A stretch of 64,000 nt of DNA from Liopterus haemorrhoidalis (lineage: Eukaryota; Arthropoda; Insecta; Coleoptera; Dytiscidae): the NCBI GenBank assembly GCA_963971575.1, contig OZ020616.1, positions 31,786,306 through 31,850,305 of the forward strand, in the 5' to 3' direction. Both the position numbers and the translations under genes were made by a program. Every line of letters starts with the position of its first letter. Positions within the stretch are counted from its first letter, which is position 1. The notes beneath the pieces were generated by a model that was given only the letters and a program-made list of their open reading frames with translations, was not told where the DNA came from and made no database searches. Positions 12,148 through 25,100 of the stretch are shown one piece after another.

Positions 12148-13427
12148 GATGGGTGATATTTCTATAACGTACTTTTATCTGTATATTGTGTTTGTATATT
12201 TTAAAAGGTTTTATAATTTGTAATGTAAGTGAACAAAAACAATATTTAATTTTGTATCTTGGTCGATAAACAAATATTATATATGATTAATAAAATATGT
12301 TCTATTTACATTTGTTACGTTCTTTTTTTTTGCAATTTTAACCTACAGGTCTGTTACGTAGAACGGTTTATTATCATCGAAAAGTAATTTTAGCATACTC
12401 ATGAAATTTACACTTGCAGCTAGCGGCAATAAACTGTTTGACTGGAAATAATATTTGAATATTCATTATTCGAAACAAAATTGTATCTAACATCTGAAAT
12501 TCAAAAATTTCTATTCGAATAATAAAAATTTGACTCTTTATCATTGCTTTCCGATATCATTTAGTGAGTTCAGAAAGCAAGCTCGGAGCGTTCGAGAAAA
12601 GGTCTAAACGCGTTTATTCGAGCGGTCTGGAGTTAAACATTGTGACTTGGAACACTTCGCGTTTGCTTCCCGAACCCGCTGTGTCAATGTGACACCAGCG
12701 AAAAATTAAAGTAAATTGTATTAACAGAACACGACACATTTCTAAAAACAAATACTTCTGATGATTCTTATACACTGAAATTTATTTTTTTTTTTAAAAA
12801 TACTACATTACACACTTAATATAATATAAGCCATAAATTTCGCGACAAATCAGGTAGAAAGAACTGCTGTGCATCATAATTTACATTAAATTTTTTCCTC
12901 CATAGGAAATATTGGTTTTCAATATATTTTTACAAGTTGTTCGATATAACCTAACTTTTTTTGACACTTTACGAATTGGCAACAAGGTGAGTTTTTCAAC
13001 TGTGACGTCATTTCAGAGTTACGGTAAATGGAGTTTATGTAGGAACTAATTATGAAAGAATATTGTACTGCCAGTCTGAGCCCAACCAAGGTATTGCTGC
13101 ACCCGAGATAAAGTACCAATTTTGAGCTCTCTCTTATTGGTGATAAGCAAAAGAAAAAGTAGATGAATCGAACTGATGAGCAAAAACAAGGAAAATAATT
13201 TTTGCGTCCCTGTCACCTCAGCGCTGCCGGTACCTGAAGAACTAAATGAATACGTGTTGCATCAATTGATAACACTGATCAACAAACTTTTTTTTTTGCT
13301 GACTTAGATCTGATACTTGTTTTTTACTAATTTTGGGGTGTTGATTTCAAAAATGTTAACAGTTTCTGCCTATCACGTCAAATTTTTGTTCTATGGTTGA
13401 CTAAAAATGGGAGTTTACTAGTGTCGA
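12148..13427. other. AT-rich stretch without recognisable gene
   Basis: No open frame with family resemblance on either strand. The part near 12560-12720 is locally less AT-rich, and simple T runs occur at 12328, 12786 and 13289. It may be the 3' remainder of the preceding transposon. Confidence 0.4.
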
Positions 13428-13700
13428 TTTTAAGATTTTTGCAAATATTTCACAACAGAAAAATATTTCGAAAAAAATTATTTAACAAAAGTTGCTATAA
13501 AAGCAATAACTAACAACTTTTATTTGAGACATTTTATGATAAAATGAAAAAAAAAAATTTTTTTTTCATACTTATATGTAACGTTTCCATGGTCATGATA
13601 AATAATATCTGTTAGAAAATATTAGGCCATATTATGCTAGAATGTATTTTGTACAAGTACTTTATGATGGCGGTCAGTCCTGTGGTGGCCACAGCTGATG
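13428..13700 (+). repeat. Dispersed repeat family B, copy 1
   Basis: Shares TTAAGATTTTTGC, ACAAAAGTTGCTAT, AACAACTTTTATTTGAGA and the terminal GCGGTCAGTCCTGTGGT..CCACAG with 42768-43084, and its last ~110 bp with 44181-44292. Non-coding; family unknown. Confidence 0.7.
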
Positions 13701-14269
13701 TGATACGCAAAAACTGATGTGATATTTGAGTTCAGCAGCACCAAATTAATAAGAAACAAGTCTTAGATGTAAGTCAGCAAAAATTGTGTTGACCAGTGTT
13801 AGATGGACAGATACCAGACGAAAATATGAATGCACGTGACTATTTAGGACGACTTTTGTAATTAAAATATTATAGAATAGGGTAAAATAATAATTTTAAT
13901 AAAGTAAACATTCAAATATATATTTTTATGTTTATATTCATGTATTTTTTATTACATTTGTGTACATATTTTATTCGTAAAATTAGCAGAATGAATTCCT
14001 TTTAGTTTTTTCCACCAATATTTATTGTTAATTTACATTTTTAGCAGATATAATTCTAGGAGGGCTAGACAAAACGTCAACTTGTCGAAACGTTAAACGT
14101 CAATAACATATTTTATTTTTGACAGTACGTCACTCAAATTAAACAAGCAAAAGAAAAATTATGTCAAATGCCGATTTTTTCATGACAATGTCGCCAAGTT
14201 AAGAAAAATAATTACAGATGTTCTGTTTATTCAGTACTACCAACAGTAATTTTTGTGGATTTCTTAGCT
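13701..14269. other. No feature identified
   Basis: AT-rich sequence without open frames of note, between repeat family B and a MITE. Confidence 0.35.
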
Positions 14270-14611
14270 ATAATCTGTCTCATTTTGTAATACGAAATTA
14301 AATTTGGTTACTTTGGTGACTGTTGTGGTGTAAATAGACTTTTATGGAAACATGTGAACTTGTAAATCTGGTTTTTAAATGTTTGGTTAAGTTTTATTAT
14401 ATCGAGGTTATATTCACTCAAAAACTATATATGTCAGATAACAAATTGACATGTCAAAATTACGATTGACATGTCAAAATTGTGATAGACATGTCAAATA
14501 TTTAGAAAGGTGCCACTTCAGAATTACCACCCTAAGATGATATTTTAAATATACAACATAAAAAATGAAATTTCCCTCTTAGTTTCGTATTACAAAATGA
14601 GACAGATAATA
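14270..14611. mobile_element. MITE with ~27-bp terminal inverted repeats
   Basis: Left end TAATCTGTCTCATTTTGTAA and right end TTACAAAATGAGACAGATAA are exact inverted repeats that extend further inward through TACGAAA/TTTCGTA. The interior holds three spaced ACATGTCAAA motifs. The right two-thirds recur at 59208-59461. No transposase; superfamily undetermined. Confidence 0.85.
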
Positions 14612-15609
14612 CCACATTAACAACATACGGTGCAAAGCTATGCACATTTAATCATTAATTAAACTTAACTCATAAATAGTTAAACAATTTTACAAACTAT
14701 CACCGGTGCAAACGGCCGTCAGATGCTTTTTGTAATGTACGTTTGTTTGTTGTAATGATTTTGTATAATATGACAATTTTTTTGTATAACTGAATGTATT
14801 TATATATGTATGGAAACAATAAAGGACATTTATGTACGTAGTTTCTAATAAATAAATAAACTAGATAAATTAGATAATGTGACGTATTATTTGAACATTT
14901 CTGCACAAAACTATAACATATATTTGAATCCCACAAATAAGTTTAAAAAATTACAGAATATTATTGTCTGATATCTATTATTAAGTTATTGAGCGATAAC
15001 ATTCTTATAACATTTTTCTCTAGAGTTAAAAATATCTTATTAGATAGATAAAAATTAGGCACAAAATTTGATGTATAGATTGCCACTAATTTTATTTCAA
15101 ACTGTTAGTTTTGTATAAAAAACTTGTAATTCGTGAGGGTTATACGTAGCGTTATAATATATTTTCTTAAGAGAGCTACATTTTTTATTTATTTAATGAC
15201 GTAGCGACAAAGTAGAGCCTTTTTTAAATTCTGGTGGCGAGAAGAGCTATCTTTATTGAAAAATTTAGCGACATTTCGTGAAAAACGGTTGGCAAAATTG
15301 CTCTTTTATATAAACTATATATGTTTGTGAGATATAAAATGAAAAATCAAATTAGTACTTATTTACTTACCAAGGTTGGTACAACTAAAAGAATAATTAC
15401 AAATTTAAACATAGCGAATTTTAAATAAGATTACCGTACGAAGTTTTCTGACCGAATGAAAATTAAAGTACAGCGGCATTGTTTAAATTTTATCAGCAAG
15501 GTTCGTAAAATCGATAATATGGAAGCATTTCTTTTTAATGATTTTAGAACGACTTGTATAACATTTAATCAAAAATTATAATTTTGTATTAAAATTTTCA
15601 AGGTTTCAT
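14612..15609. other. AT-rich stretch without recognisable gene
   Basis: Only short open frames of low complexity were seen. No terminal repeats or coding motifs were recognised. Confidence 0.35.
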
Positions 15610-16240
15610 TAACGATTCTTTTGAGTCCGCCTCCACAGAAGCTACAGGATATGGAATATATATCCCGACTAGGGATATAAGAATTTCCAAGAAAACAACA
15701 GGAACTCCTTCAAATAATGACTGTCGAGTTGCTGGCCATTATGAACTCCCTTACATTAATACCACAACTAAACATTAAGAAAGCCATAATACTGACATAA
15801 TTCCTTAGTGCACTCCAGTTACTTAAACGTACTGGTATAGGTATATTATATAATGAAAATAAAATATTGCTAAATATAAAAGCATTCATCTATTCCCTAA
15901 AAAGAAGTGGTTTTGACATTCAATTAGCCTGGATACCAGGACACAGTGGAATAAGGGGAAATGAAACTGCAGACCTATTGGCAAAAAATGGCGCATTGCT
16001 TTCCGGTCAGCCTCATATTAAGACCGTCCCACAAAAAAATCTTTTACCTCTAATACACCAGTCTTTTTTTCATCACGTCGCGGTCACCACTTTACTGTAT
16101 ACCCGTGTGAATGTGTTAAAATCAATGATAAGACACTTGTTAGAAATCTATTTATTTAAAACTGTCAGAACAATAATCATCTGTCAAACGTACTGCATTT
16201 TTTTCTTTTCCATGGCACACCACACACTAAATATCTAAAA
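15610..16240 (+). pseudogene. LINE RNase H fragment
   Basis: Reading frames with small shifts give an RNase H domain: an initial block with TEATGYGIYIP (about 15640-15670) and, from 15867, IQLAWIPGHSGIRGNETADL, the conserved fifth motif with its catalytic-site His and Asp. Sequence after 16010 has the spacing of the C-terminal domain of I-type LINE ORF2. Reverse transcriptase is absent, so this is a 5'-truncated insertion. A (TTA)n run at about 16410-16430 may mark the 3' end. Confidence 0.7.
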
Positions 16241-16639
16241 AATAAATCGTAAAATAAATCCTAAACAAGGCACAATAAATATCAAACATTTCTGGAAATT
16301 ATCAAACGCCTTTATCGCATTTCTTGCACTTGGCGTAAAAATCCTCCTCTGTCTAGTTATCGCTGTTGTTTTAGTTAAAGCGGCGTAGACGGAGTTTTGT
16401 AGAGGATTATTAATATTATTATTATTATTGTATTAAAAATTTTATTTGGTCTAGAAACGGAGAACTTACCTTCTCTGCCCCTTATACGCCTATCTAGGTG
16501 TTGGGTTCCTATTATTTATTTGTAAAAAAAGATAAACCAAAACTTAATTTATAAAGATGCAACAAGCAAATAATATTTTTTTTTTTATGAAAATATAAAA
16601 ATAAACAAATGTGAAATATCTGAAAGGCGCCGTCGTGGC
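16241..16639. other. Non-coding spacer, possible LINE 3' UTR
   Basis: Follows the RNase H fragment and contains GGCGTAGACGGAG and a (TTA)n run near 16410-16430, consistent with a LINE 3' UTR and tail. No gene seen. Its last eight bases are the left target duplication of the hAT element that follows. Confidence 0.4.
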
Positions 16640-18126
16640 CAGGGTGACCAGATTTCAGTTTAGGTAAACCCTGAGATTGAAAAAAATAAATAAAATCGAA
16701 AATATAGTATATTTTATTCAATTTTACTTTTATTTCCTAAAATATTAACAACGTCCATCGATGATATTAAATGGAGACTGAGGGTGTTTGACGCCGTGGC
16801 GAAGAATATCCTGCTATATGGGGTGGAAATATGGAGATGGAAGGAATGGGAGAAGGTAGAACAAGTACAGGAGAGGTATTTGAGATGGATCTTAGGGGTA
16901 GACAGAACAACACCAGGGTATATTGTAAGAGAGGAACTGAAAAGGGATAAGATGAAAGTGGGTACAGGAATGAGGGCGGTTAAACACGAGGAAAAAGTTA
17001 GAAGACAAAAGAATAGTGAGGGGAATGCTGGGAGGAAAGAGCCAGGGAGGAACAGAAAGGAAGATGGTACGCATGGGGGGAGATGAGAAAAGAGTATTAC
17101 TGGAGATGCGGAGTGGATGCGACAGAGGTGGAAAGGAGAAGAAATGTAGAGATAAGCGTGATTGAGAAGGTGTGGAGGAGGGATAAGGAAGTGGGGAACA
17201 AGAAAGGACAGTCAGAATAGACAATTCAAGAAGCGCAGGGAGATATAAGGAGGTCAGAACTTTATGGGTATCAAGCTATTTGAAGGGAGAAAGAGGAAGG
17301 TCAGGAGGGAGGGTTAGGAGGATTGCGAGGCTAAGGTGCGGGAATGAAGAGAGAGGAAATAGATATTGGAGGAAACAGGAGGATAAGATGTGCAGGATGT
17401 GCGGGGAGGAGGAAGAAGATATAGAGCACCTCGCGAAGAGGTTGTAGGGAGATGACAGTGTGGTCGGGGAACACATTAGACCTGCTGCACGAAGATGGAA
17501 GGGGGAGAGGTGGGCGAGGGAATTAGAGGAAAGAAGGATTGAGATTAGGGAAAGGTAACAGGAAGGTGTTAAGGAAGGACGGAAGGGGGCTGAGGTTACC
17601 TGGGAATGGGGAGGAAGGAAGGGGCATAGGAGGAGCGGTGAAGAAATGGTTGGAAAGGAAGAGAATGGAATAAAATAAAACAATAATGTAAAGTATGGTT
17701 AATATGACGTTGGGATGTTGATATGAGATATGAGTTATATATATGTACATAACAACGGCTATCGACCGTCAATCGTCACCGTCTGACTCGCACTACTGGC
17801 TGACAGTTGATAGTTTGAGTGCAGCAGTTGGCGACACGGAACAGTCAACCAATCGGCGACTGCTGCAGGCTCTATTATCTGGCTTATCGATTTTAACCTT
17901 TGGCGTGATCGGAAATAGAAAGAGTTAGATATATGGAGGCACTGCGCGCGAGATTTGCGATTATTATATGAAACGTAACTATGTTATATTCATTGCTATA
18001 AATCATTTACATTAATTTTAGATAAAATTAGAGTAACTCGGGGATTTTATAACAAAACCCGAATCCCGAAGAAACGATGTTGAAACCCTGAGACTCCAAG
18101 TGAATCCCTGAGACCTGGTCACCCTG
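16640..18126. mobile_element. Non-autonomous hAT element with 8-bp TSD
   Basis: Ends CAGGGTGACCAG and CTGGTCACCCTG are inverted repeats. They are flanked by GTCGTGGC (16632-16639) and GTCGTGAC (18127-18134), an 8-bp target duplication with one mismatch, as expected for hAT. Subterminal CCCTGAGA motifs occur at both ends. There is no hAT transposase; the interior holds a LINE fragment (16765-17690). Confidence 0.85.
16765..17690 (+). pseudogene. R1-like LINE ORF2 C-terminal fragment inside hAT
   Basis: The first frame (16784-17085) reads NILLYGVEIWRWKEWEKVEQ and RYLRWILGVDRTTPGYIVRE, the region after the reverse transcriptase thumb in a LINE group common in insects. After shifts, about 17335-17440 gives RCGNEERGNRYW and CRMCGEEEEDIEHL, the C-terminal zinc-finger-like motif. 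Base composition is strikingly purine-rich on the plus strand (GGA/GAA) compared with its neighbours. The RT core is missing. Confidence 0.75.
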
Positions 18127-18298
18127 GTCGTGACCCAGGCACCTGGGGCGATTGCTCCATTGCTCCATGCCACCGCACGGCCCTGCTGCTAGTTAACATT
18201 TAACTACTGTGGGGGTGACAATATTATAAAGCAAAATTATTAACATTGAAACGTTTAATAACAACTTAGTTAATTCCAATTTATATTTAACACGTTAG

Positions 18299-18304
18299 TT
18301 TAAT
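18299..18304 (-). promoter_or_regulatory. Possible polyadenylation signal of the protease gene
   Basis: On the minus strand ATTAAA lies 60 bases after the stop codon at 18364. It is a common variant of AATAAA. No experimental support; other A-rich hexamers nearby could serve instead. Confidence 0.3.
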
Positions 18305-18363
18305 GAATAAATTACGGATCTTGAAGACACAGTACATAAAGCTTTGAATATAACAACTGATTT

Positions 18364-19019
18364 CTAAAGATTGATCAAATCATTTAATTGATCTCTATGA
18401 CGTTTATGGCCACGTCGACGTTTGTAATAATGATGCACCACTCTGGAGGTAGTTGGTTGGAATGTAGTACTTTCTTGTGTTGATGGAACTGCAGGTGCAG
18501 AACTGGAAGACAGAGTAGTAGAACTTGGAGACAGAGTAGTAGAACTTGGAGACAGAGTAGTAGAACTTGGAGACAGAGTAGTAGAAGTTGGAGACACAGT
18601 AGTAGAACTTGGAGACAGAGTAGTAGAACTTGGAGACAGAGTAGTAGAACTTGGAGACAGAGTAGTAGAACTTGGAGGCGGAGAATTAGTACTTGAAGTA
18701 CTAGAAGTGGTACTTGTGGCTGGTTCAGTGGAAGAAGATGCTGCTGGTTTAGTCGACGTTGATATTTTTTCAGTAGCGGTAGAAACATTTGTTGGTGAAG
18801 CAGAAGCTATATTTACTGAAAAGTCATCAATTGGATATTGCTTAGACTTATTTAATTTCTCTTCTTGCTGTCTCCAAAACTCATCTAAGTTGAATTCAGG
18901 TTCAGTCTTTTTCGGAGCTGGAGCAATTTTATCATTTATCCAGTCTAAGTATTTTGAAACATCAGTGTAGACTCCGAGAACGCCTCTGGCGGCACAACCA
19001 AATCCAAATGATGTTACAC
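18364..19019 (-). CDS. Protease exon 6: domain end plus low-complexity tail
   Basis: Opens after TTTTTTTAAG with GVTSFGFGCAARGVLGVYTD and VSKYLDWIN, the final strand and helix of the protease fold. The rest is an acidic linker (PEFNLDEFWRQQEEK), a Ser/Thr/Pro region with eight 7-residue repeats, then HHYYKRRRGHKRHRD and a TAG stop at 18364-18366. The tail suits mucin-type O-glycosylation or a spacer; the basic end could bind acidic partners. These roles are inference. Confidence 0.93.
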
Positions 19020-20778
19020 CTTAAAAAAATGTTTTTTTAAAAATAAAACTACAATGAACAGTTGAGAAATAGTTATACAGGGTGTATCAAGATAGAGGGA
19101 ATACGATTTTTTCAAATGATTAGAGACGTTTCGATTGGGTATCCAATCATCTTTAGTCTAAAAATAAGGTTCACAAAGTGAAATACAACAAATTCGAAAT
19201 AATTAATCTTGTATAAAAGAATATTTGTAATATATAAAAAGAAAACGAAAAACGAAGTTACTAGAAAACTAAAACAAAACCAAAAATTGAAAATCAAAAA
19301 CCAAAATGGTGCGAACTCCATTTTGTAACTAATATGAAACTAATAAGTATATGTGTAAAACTCAGAAACTGAAAACATTTAAATGTAAAAACAATACGGA
19401 CAAACAATATTCTTTAATGCAGTCAAAATTTGCCAAAAAAAAAAGAAGTGTTCTTAACTCGAGATCCTCATGCTTAACAAGTTATTTGGGACATCCTGTA
19501 TAGGTAAATATTATTTACGGCTGTTATCCCACAATAATTTTTAAAACAACAATTATATTTTTGAAAAAATAATGATTCATAATTCTAGTTATACTACTCC
19601 GGTTCATATATATATTTTTATTTATTTAATTATTTATTTAATACAAAAAAATGACTTCAACAGTCTGTGAAATCCACAGACCAATGACAGAAGTCATAGC
19701 ATAGTAAAATACAACAATGCAATTGAAAAAAGAAAAAAATACAAATTAACAATACAAAATAGGCCGAGATACATGCGTACATGCATACATACGTCCACAT
19801 ATGCGCATGCATTCACAATCCTATATGTATATATACATATATCTATATATATATATATAAAATAGAACAGTGAAAAAAAATTGTTCAAAAATTTAAGCTC
19901 CAGAAGCGAGTAAGAACACAATAGTATCTGTACAAGATATATTTAAAAAATTGATGTGAAGTGTGAATATTCACACATTTCAGGGTTTCGCAGGTATATA
20001 ATAAGTGAAGGCGGTATGCTGAGTGTGTAGGACAAATTTTACTTTGTAGTAATCACGGCAAAATGAACGATATTTTTAAAATAATTTATCGTCTGTTAAT
20101 CATATAATAAGACTGGTTATTAAATTTACGCTCTTAAAAATTAAATACAACATTTGTCAAAATATAACTAGAATTTTGACAAAATAATTTCAACATAATA
20201 AAAATGCAAAAAAAAAACAGAAAAAATAAAATTCACTCGGTACTCGAACTCGAAACCCTTCGTTTTCCAGCTCATTTTAGCAGTGCTCTAACCCATTAAG
20301 CTTTGCATGTGAGTGTCTTACATTGGTATAACTTTTGTACTTTGTGAACAAAAAACCACAAAAAATGCGTTATTTTCCGAAAACATAATCTGATAAAAAA
20401 TTCCTGTTGTACTATTTCGGTTCACACCAATATACATTACTTAGAATTTTTTTAGATTTTTAGTTTAAACCATCTGGGCTACAGGGTGTGGGACAAAATT
20501 TTTTTTGCACAATTTTGGCAAAAATCGCATCAAAATAATTTATTTTGCAAAAATAAAAATTTGATCGTTAATCCACGTACTAATGGCTTTCATTTGATAC
20601 CCTACTCAGAATTTAAAAAAAATATTTTTGTTTTCGATGAGCACATATTTGTTTATATTTTTAGGGGGTATGTTTTTTAGATGTTTTAGTATTTTTCCTA
20701 TGTGCGGGTCAAAGAGTTGTATAAGCATGCCAAATTTCAGCTCTCTAGGTTTAGCCGTTTGGCTACAATTTTTACCGA

Positions 20779-20820
<42 letters not shown>

Positions 20821-22104
20821 GACAAAATGACGGTATAAGGGTTTTTTGGTCATACCTACAAAACCCTAAAAAAGAAAGAGATAAGTGAGCGGTATAATAT
20901 TATACAATATTATAGTAAATTAAATATCTTAGTTCTAAAAGATATAAAAGTTTCGTTAAAGAAATCAATTTCCGAGAAATGCGTATTGTATAGACCGGAA
21001 ATTCTATAACACGGCGAGTTAAGTCCCAAATTTGTGTTCCTGTGATTCTGATGCAGGATGTTGATAACCCTTAAATTGCGGGTAGGTGCGTTAAACGCAA
21101 AGTTTAATAATTATTCATCACGATCAAGCATATAGTGAAAAATTTTAAACAACAAAGACATATCAAAAAAGGTTCTACGATGAACCAATTTTGATATTTT
21201 TAGTGAAACAGAAAGCGAGTTGTAAGAAAAATGACCCAAGGATAACTTAAATTTGTAATTTATATACTGAAAGAATTTTCTCTGAATATTCTCAATTCTT
21301 TCGATGTGTTTTAAATAAATGGGGTTCCAAACTGGAGTAGCATACTCTAAATTGCTTCTAACCAGAGAAAAGTATAACATTTTAATAGTGGAGATATTTC
21401 TAAAGTATTTATCAATGTGCATTATGCCCAATTTTTTCAGATTATTAAATTAGCCTCAATGGAAAATATGGTGTGGGAAAAAATACATGTTCTAGACTAA
21501 TAATAAAGGGGGTTAAATTAAATATATTTTTTTTTTAATAACTCGTCTATTTGATTGTCAGTTGTTTTTCCAAATTAAATTTTTTATTTGTGCAGTAAAA
21601 TACTTCCTAATTTAGCCTTCTTCGTATCTTTTATGATAGAGAATTTGGCAATACTTAAACTGTTCCCGGTAATTTTGTATTTTTTTTTTTTTTGTAATTG
21701 TACGACAATAATAATAAATATTACATCGATTATACAAATGTATGTAACATATTTCATATACCATTGATACATTTAAGGTGAATTACAAAATAGGCTTAAC
21801 AATAAATAAAATGTATGCATGCATATAATAATATAAAAAAATAAATAAAAATAAATAAAGTTAGAATAATAATGTAAATGTAATTCTTCGGTAAATACAC
21901 ATGATAAAAATTATAAAAGATATGGAGTATCTTGTGGTGACAATAATGAAATCGTAAACAAGAAATTAAAAAAAGAAATGTAAAATAAAATAAAAATTTA
22001 AATAAAAAAATAAAAAACTGACGTAGACAAAAGAAGCAAATTACTAAATAAATTATTGTATGATATAAATATATTAAAAATAAATAAATAAATAAATAAA
22101 TAAG

Positions 22105-22163
<59 letters not shown>

Positions 22164-25100
22164 AATAAAAAAAATAAAAGGAAAAAAAAAACAAATGATA
22201 GTAATGCAAAAGAGAAATATATTATCACAGTTCATACGTTTGAAATTATACAATTAACAACGTCAACGGGCATACTATCAATTTTTTAATAGTTTTTTTT
22301 TTTTTTTTTAATAATGGCTGGAGAACGTAAAAAGAATATTTTTATTTTCTCAGGGAGAACATAAATAAATAATTTTGGTAAAATATTAAGGAAGAACTGG
22401 TTCGTTTTCTTTTTCAAATTGTTTGAGTCCTTACAACGTCCTATTTTTTTAACCCTCGTAAAATATGAATGCTTTGGTAAATGTAGCGTTCTATAGAGAG
22501 TATGTTTTTCCTTAAAAAATATTGAGCGATGTTAAACAAGAAGAGTTTTGGTACACTTAAAACACCCGTAATTTCAAATAGTTTTTCACTTGGAAATCTA
22601 CGTACTTTGTTTAGCATGACTTCTAGTATTAATTTTTGTATAGTTTTAATATTATAAATTACTGTTTTACTAGCACCTTCCCTGTATATAATTGTATATT
22701 ATGTAACTAGCCAGGGCCGAATTTAAGATAAATGAGACCCTAAGCTGAAACATTTTTGGAGGCCTTTTTTTGTATTAGTTTTATTTAAGATCGTAGGTTT
22801 ATGCAATTTATATGCCCGTCCAAAAGTGAGGCCACAAGCTAGAGCTTGTTTAGCTTAATGGTAAATCCGGCCCTGTAACTAGCGCATGAAGCCATATATT
22901 TCGCACGAGAAAGAAGTTCGAGTGGGTAATATGCATTCTGCGCATGCTGCACACTATTATTTTCCTCTTATCCATTCTTCAGTAAATAAAAATTTTAATA
23001 AAGAATATAAAATGTAAATATTGTTGGCAGCCATTAATGCGAGGGTAGCCATTATGGGAATGAAAATTATCGCACCGCTACACATGCTCATTGGTGCGAA
23101 TCTATTTATTCTCGCATACTGCACATACTCCTTGGAGTAAAATTATTCATTTTAATACCGTCTGCATGCATATGAGGGTAATACAAGGAATTAAGTTAAT
23201 TTCCTGCCAACTAATAATATTGAAATGACACAATTCTGTTTAATATAAATATTTCTTTTAACATTAAATATATTAACCAAATTATTGTTTGAACTATAAC
23301 TATCCGTTTTTGATGATTTTGGTTGAATATTTATCAACTAGCAGACCCGTTGCCAACAACGTTGGCAAACTGATATCGAATAAAAATCAATATAAGCAGG
23401 AATCAATTATTAAAATTTGCATGATTCTGCGTATATTAACAAAACAAAAACGTTTCTTGATTATACCTAGGAAATTCTAAAAATCTGCTTAATGCGTGTC
23501 GTTTAAAAATTAATATCAGGCCGGGTACGGCCCGCGGGCCATATGCTGGACATCAATGGTATAGCTGTTTCTGATTATACCTAGGAAATCCTAAAAAGCC
23601 GCTCAATGCGTGTCGTTTAAAAAATAGTATCGGACCGGATACTGCCTGCGGGCTATATGCTGGACATGAATGGTATAGTTGTTTCTGATTATACCTAGGA
23701 AATCCTAAAAAGCTGATTAATGCGTGTCCTTTAAAAATTAATATCGGGCCGGGTACGGCCCGTGGGCCATATGCTGGACCTCAATGGTATAGCTGTTTCT
23801 GATTATATCTAGGAAATCCTAAAAAGCCGCTTAATGCGTGTCGTTTAAAAATAAGTATCGGGCCAGACACGGCCTGCGGGCATAACGTTAATAGACACAA
23901 CATTCTTTAACTAAGCCAAGGTATATACTGACTGGAGAGCTAAGAGCTATATTCTCGCTAAGGCTAAACACATAGTGAAGCAGAGAGCAAAGCAGCGATG
24001 AAAGCGAAGAGCAAAGCGGCGAAATTAAATAAATGAATTCCTGTTAACACGCGCATAGTGGTGCGTACTGCAGCGAGGTTATATCGTTGTTATAGTCGAG
24101 CAAAGCGACGCGTTCAAACAATTTTGATTTCTCTGCTATTATCGTTGCTAAAATAGTTGTTTAAAATGGATATTGAGGCATTTACAAGTAGTTCTCATTT
24201 ATAAGAGGTATTTATAGTAGGTTCCGATTGAAATTTGTCCATTTTTTACCAATTTATGTTGAATTTTTTCCAAAATATAATCAAACGTTGAAATACTCAT
24301 GCGAAAATAAGTGAACATTGCACCTTCTAGTGTGTTTATCTTTATTTTTTAGTAAATACCAAATTATCAGGGAAGAGTTTTCTGTTAGTAAAAAATCCAT
24401 TATAATTTTGTGAACTTTCTGCTCGATTTTAAACGCGTCACTATGTGTAGACACTCTTTTATAAGCGCGACATTCTTTCGCTGTTTTACTCTCCGCTTTC
24501 ATAGCTGCTTTGCTCTCTGCTTCACTATGTGCTTAGTCTAAGTGAGCTGTTGTCGGAGAACGTCGCTCTGACTGGTGGGGAGCGAATGACCACACACCTC
24601 AAGCCCCGCTAGCACCTAGGAACTTAGCGTTACGAGGATACACAGAAATTAGGGCTTTTATATTTATAATTCTAAAGGCGCGTACTGACTAGATTATTTG
24701 TACGCACACGAACGCTGTGCGCGTAAAATTGCTCAGGTGAGTACGAGGTACAATTTGTGTGCGCGTACACTAATACGCGCATGAATGCTATCCATAGCTT
24801 GTCGGTCCCACCGATAAGATCAAAGTACTTGTGCGCTCAGTATGTACGGTTTTATGCAGTCATATAATGGTGCGCGTAAATTTACTTAAACACCAGTAAA
24901 TATTCAACATGGAATGGAGTAAAAAGGTATTGCATGCTGGTAAACGAATCCCCAGCTGCAAAAAACGTAGGGTTATGGCTAATCGTTCTTTCGTGGGAAC
25001 AGCCTTTATAAATCTTGTCCTTCTTCCCAATTTTGTGACCAACTTTATTAATGAGTGGTTTAAAATGTGCCGCTGAAAATCGAACAAAATTTTGAAATTG

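Larger units (their letters stand above)
20113..20873 (-). repeat. Dispersed repeat family A, copy 1
   Basis: Read on the minus strand it begins TTTTTTAGGGTTTTGTAGGT, with a terminal hairpin AGGGTTTT..AAAACCCT, then a (GTCT)n run and AAACGGCTAAACCTAGAGAG. After about 560 bp comes a tRNA-like module, then GCATTTTTATT and AGCGTAAATTTAATAACCAGT-like sequence. The same order is seen at 41772-42620 and 43106-43947. Non-coding; family not recognised. This copy lacks the last ~110 bp. Confidence 0.85.

Noticed and set aside
16892..17683. Long minus-strand open frames rich in Ser, Pro and Leu
   Set aside because: Antisense of a purine-rich LINE fragment; the plus strand carries the recognisable motifs.
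18384..18788. Leucine-rich open frame (LLLCLQV repeats) on the minus strand
   Set aside because: It is another frame of the 21-bp minisatellite inside protease exon 6; the frame joined to the catalytic domain is the real one.
21796..22228. Tyr/Phe/Leu/Ile-rich open frames resembling membrane proteins
   Set aside because: Product of the (AAAT)n microsatellite and AT-rich flanks.
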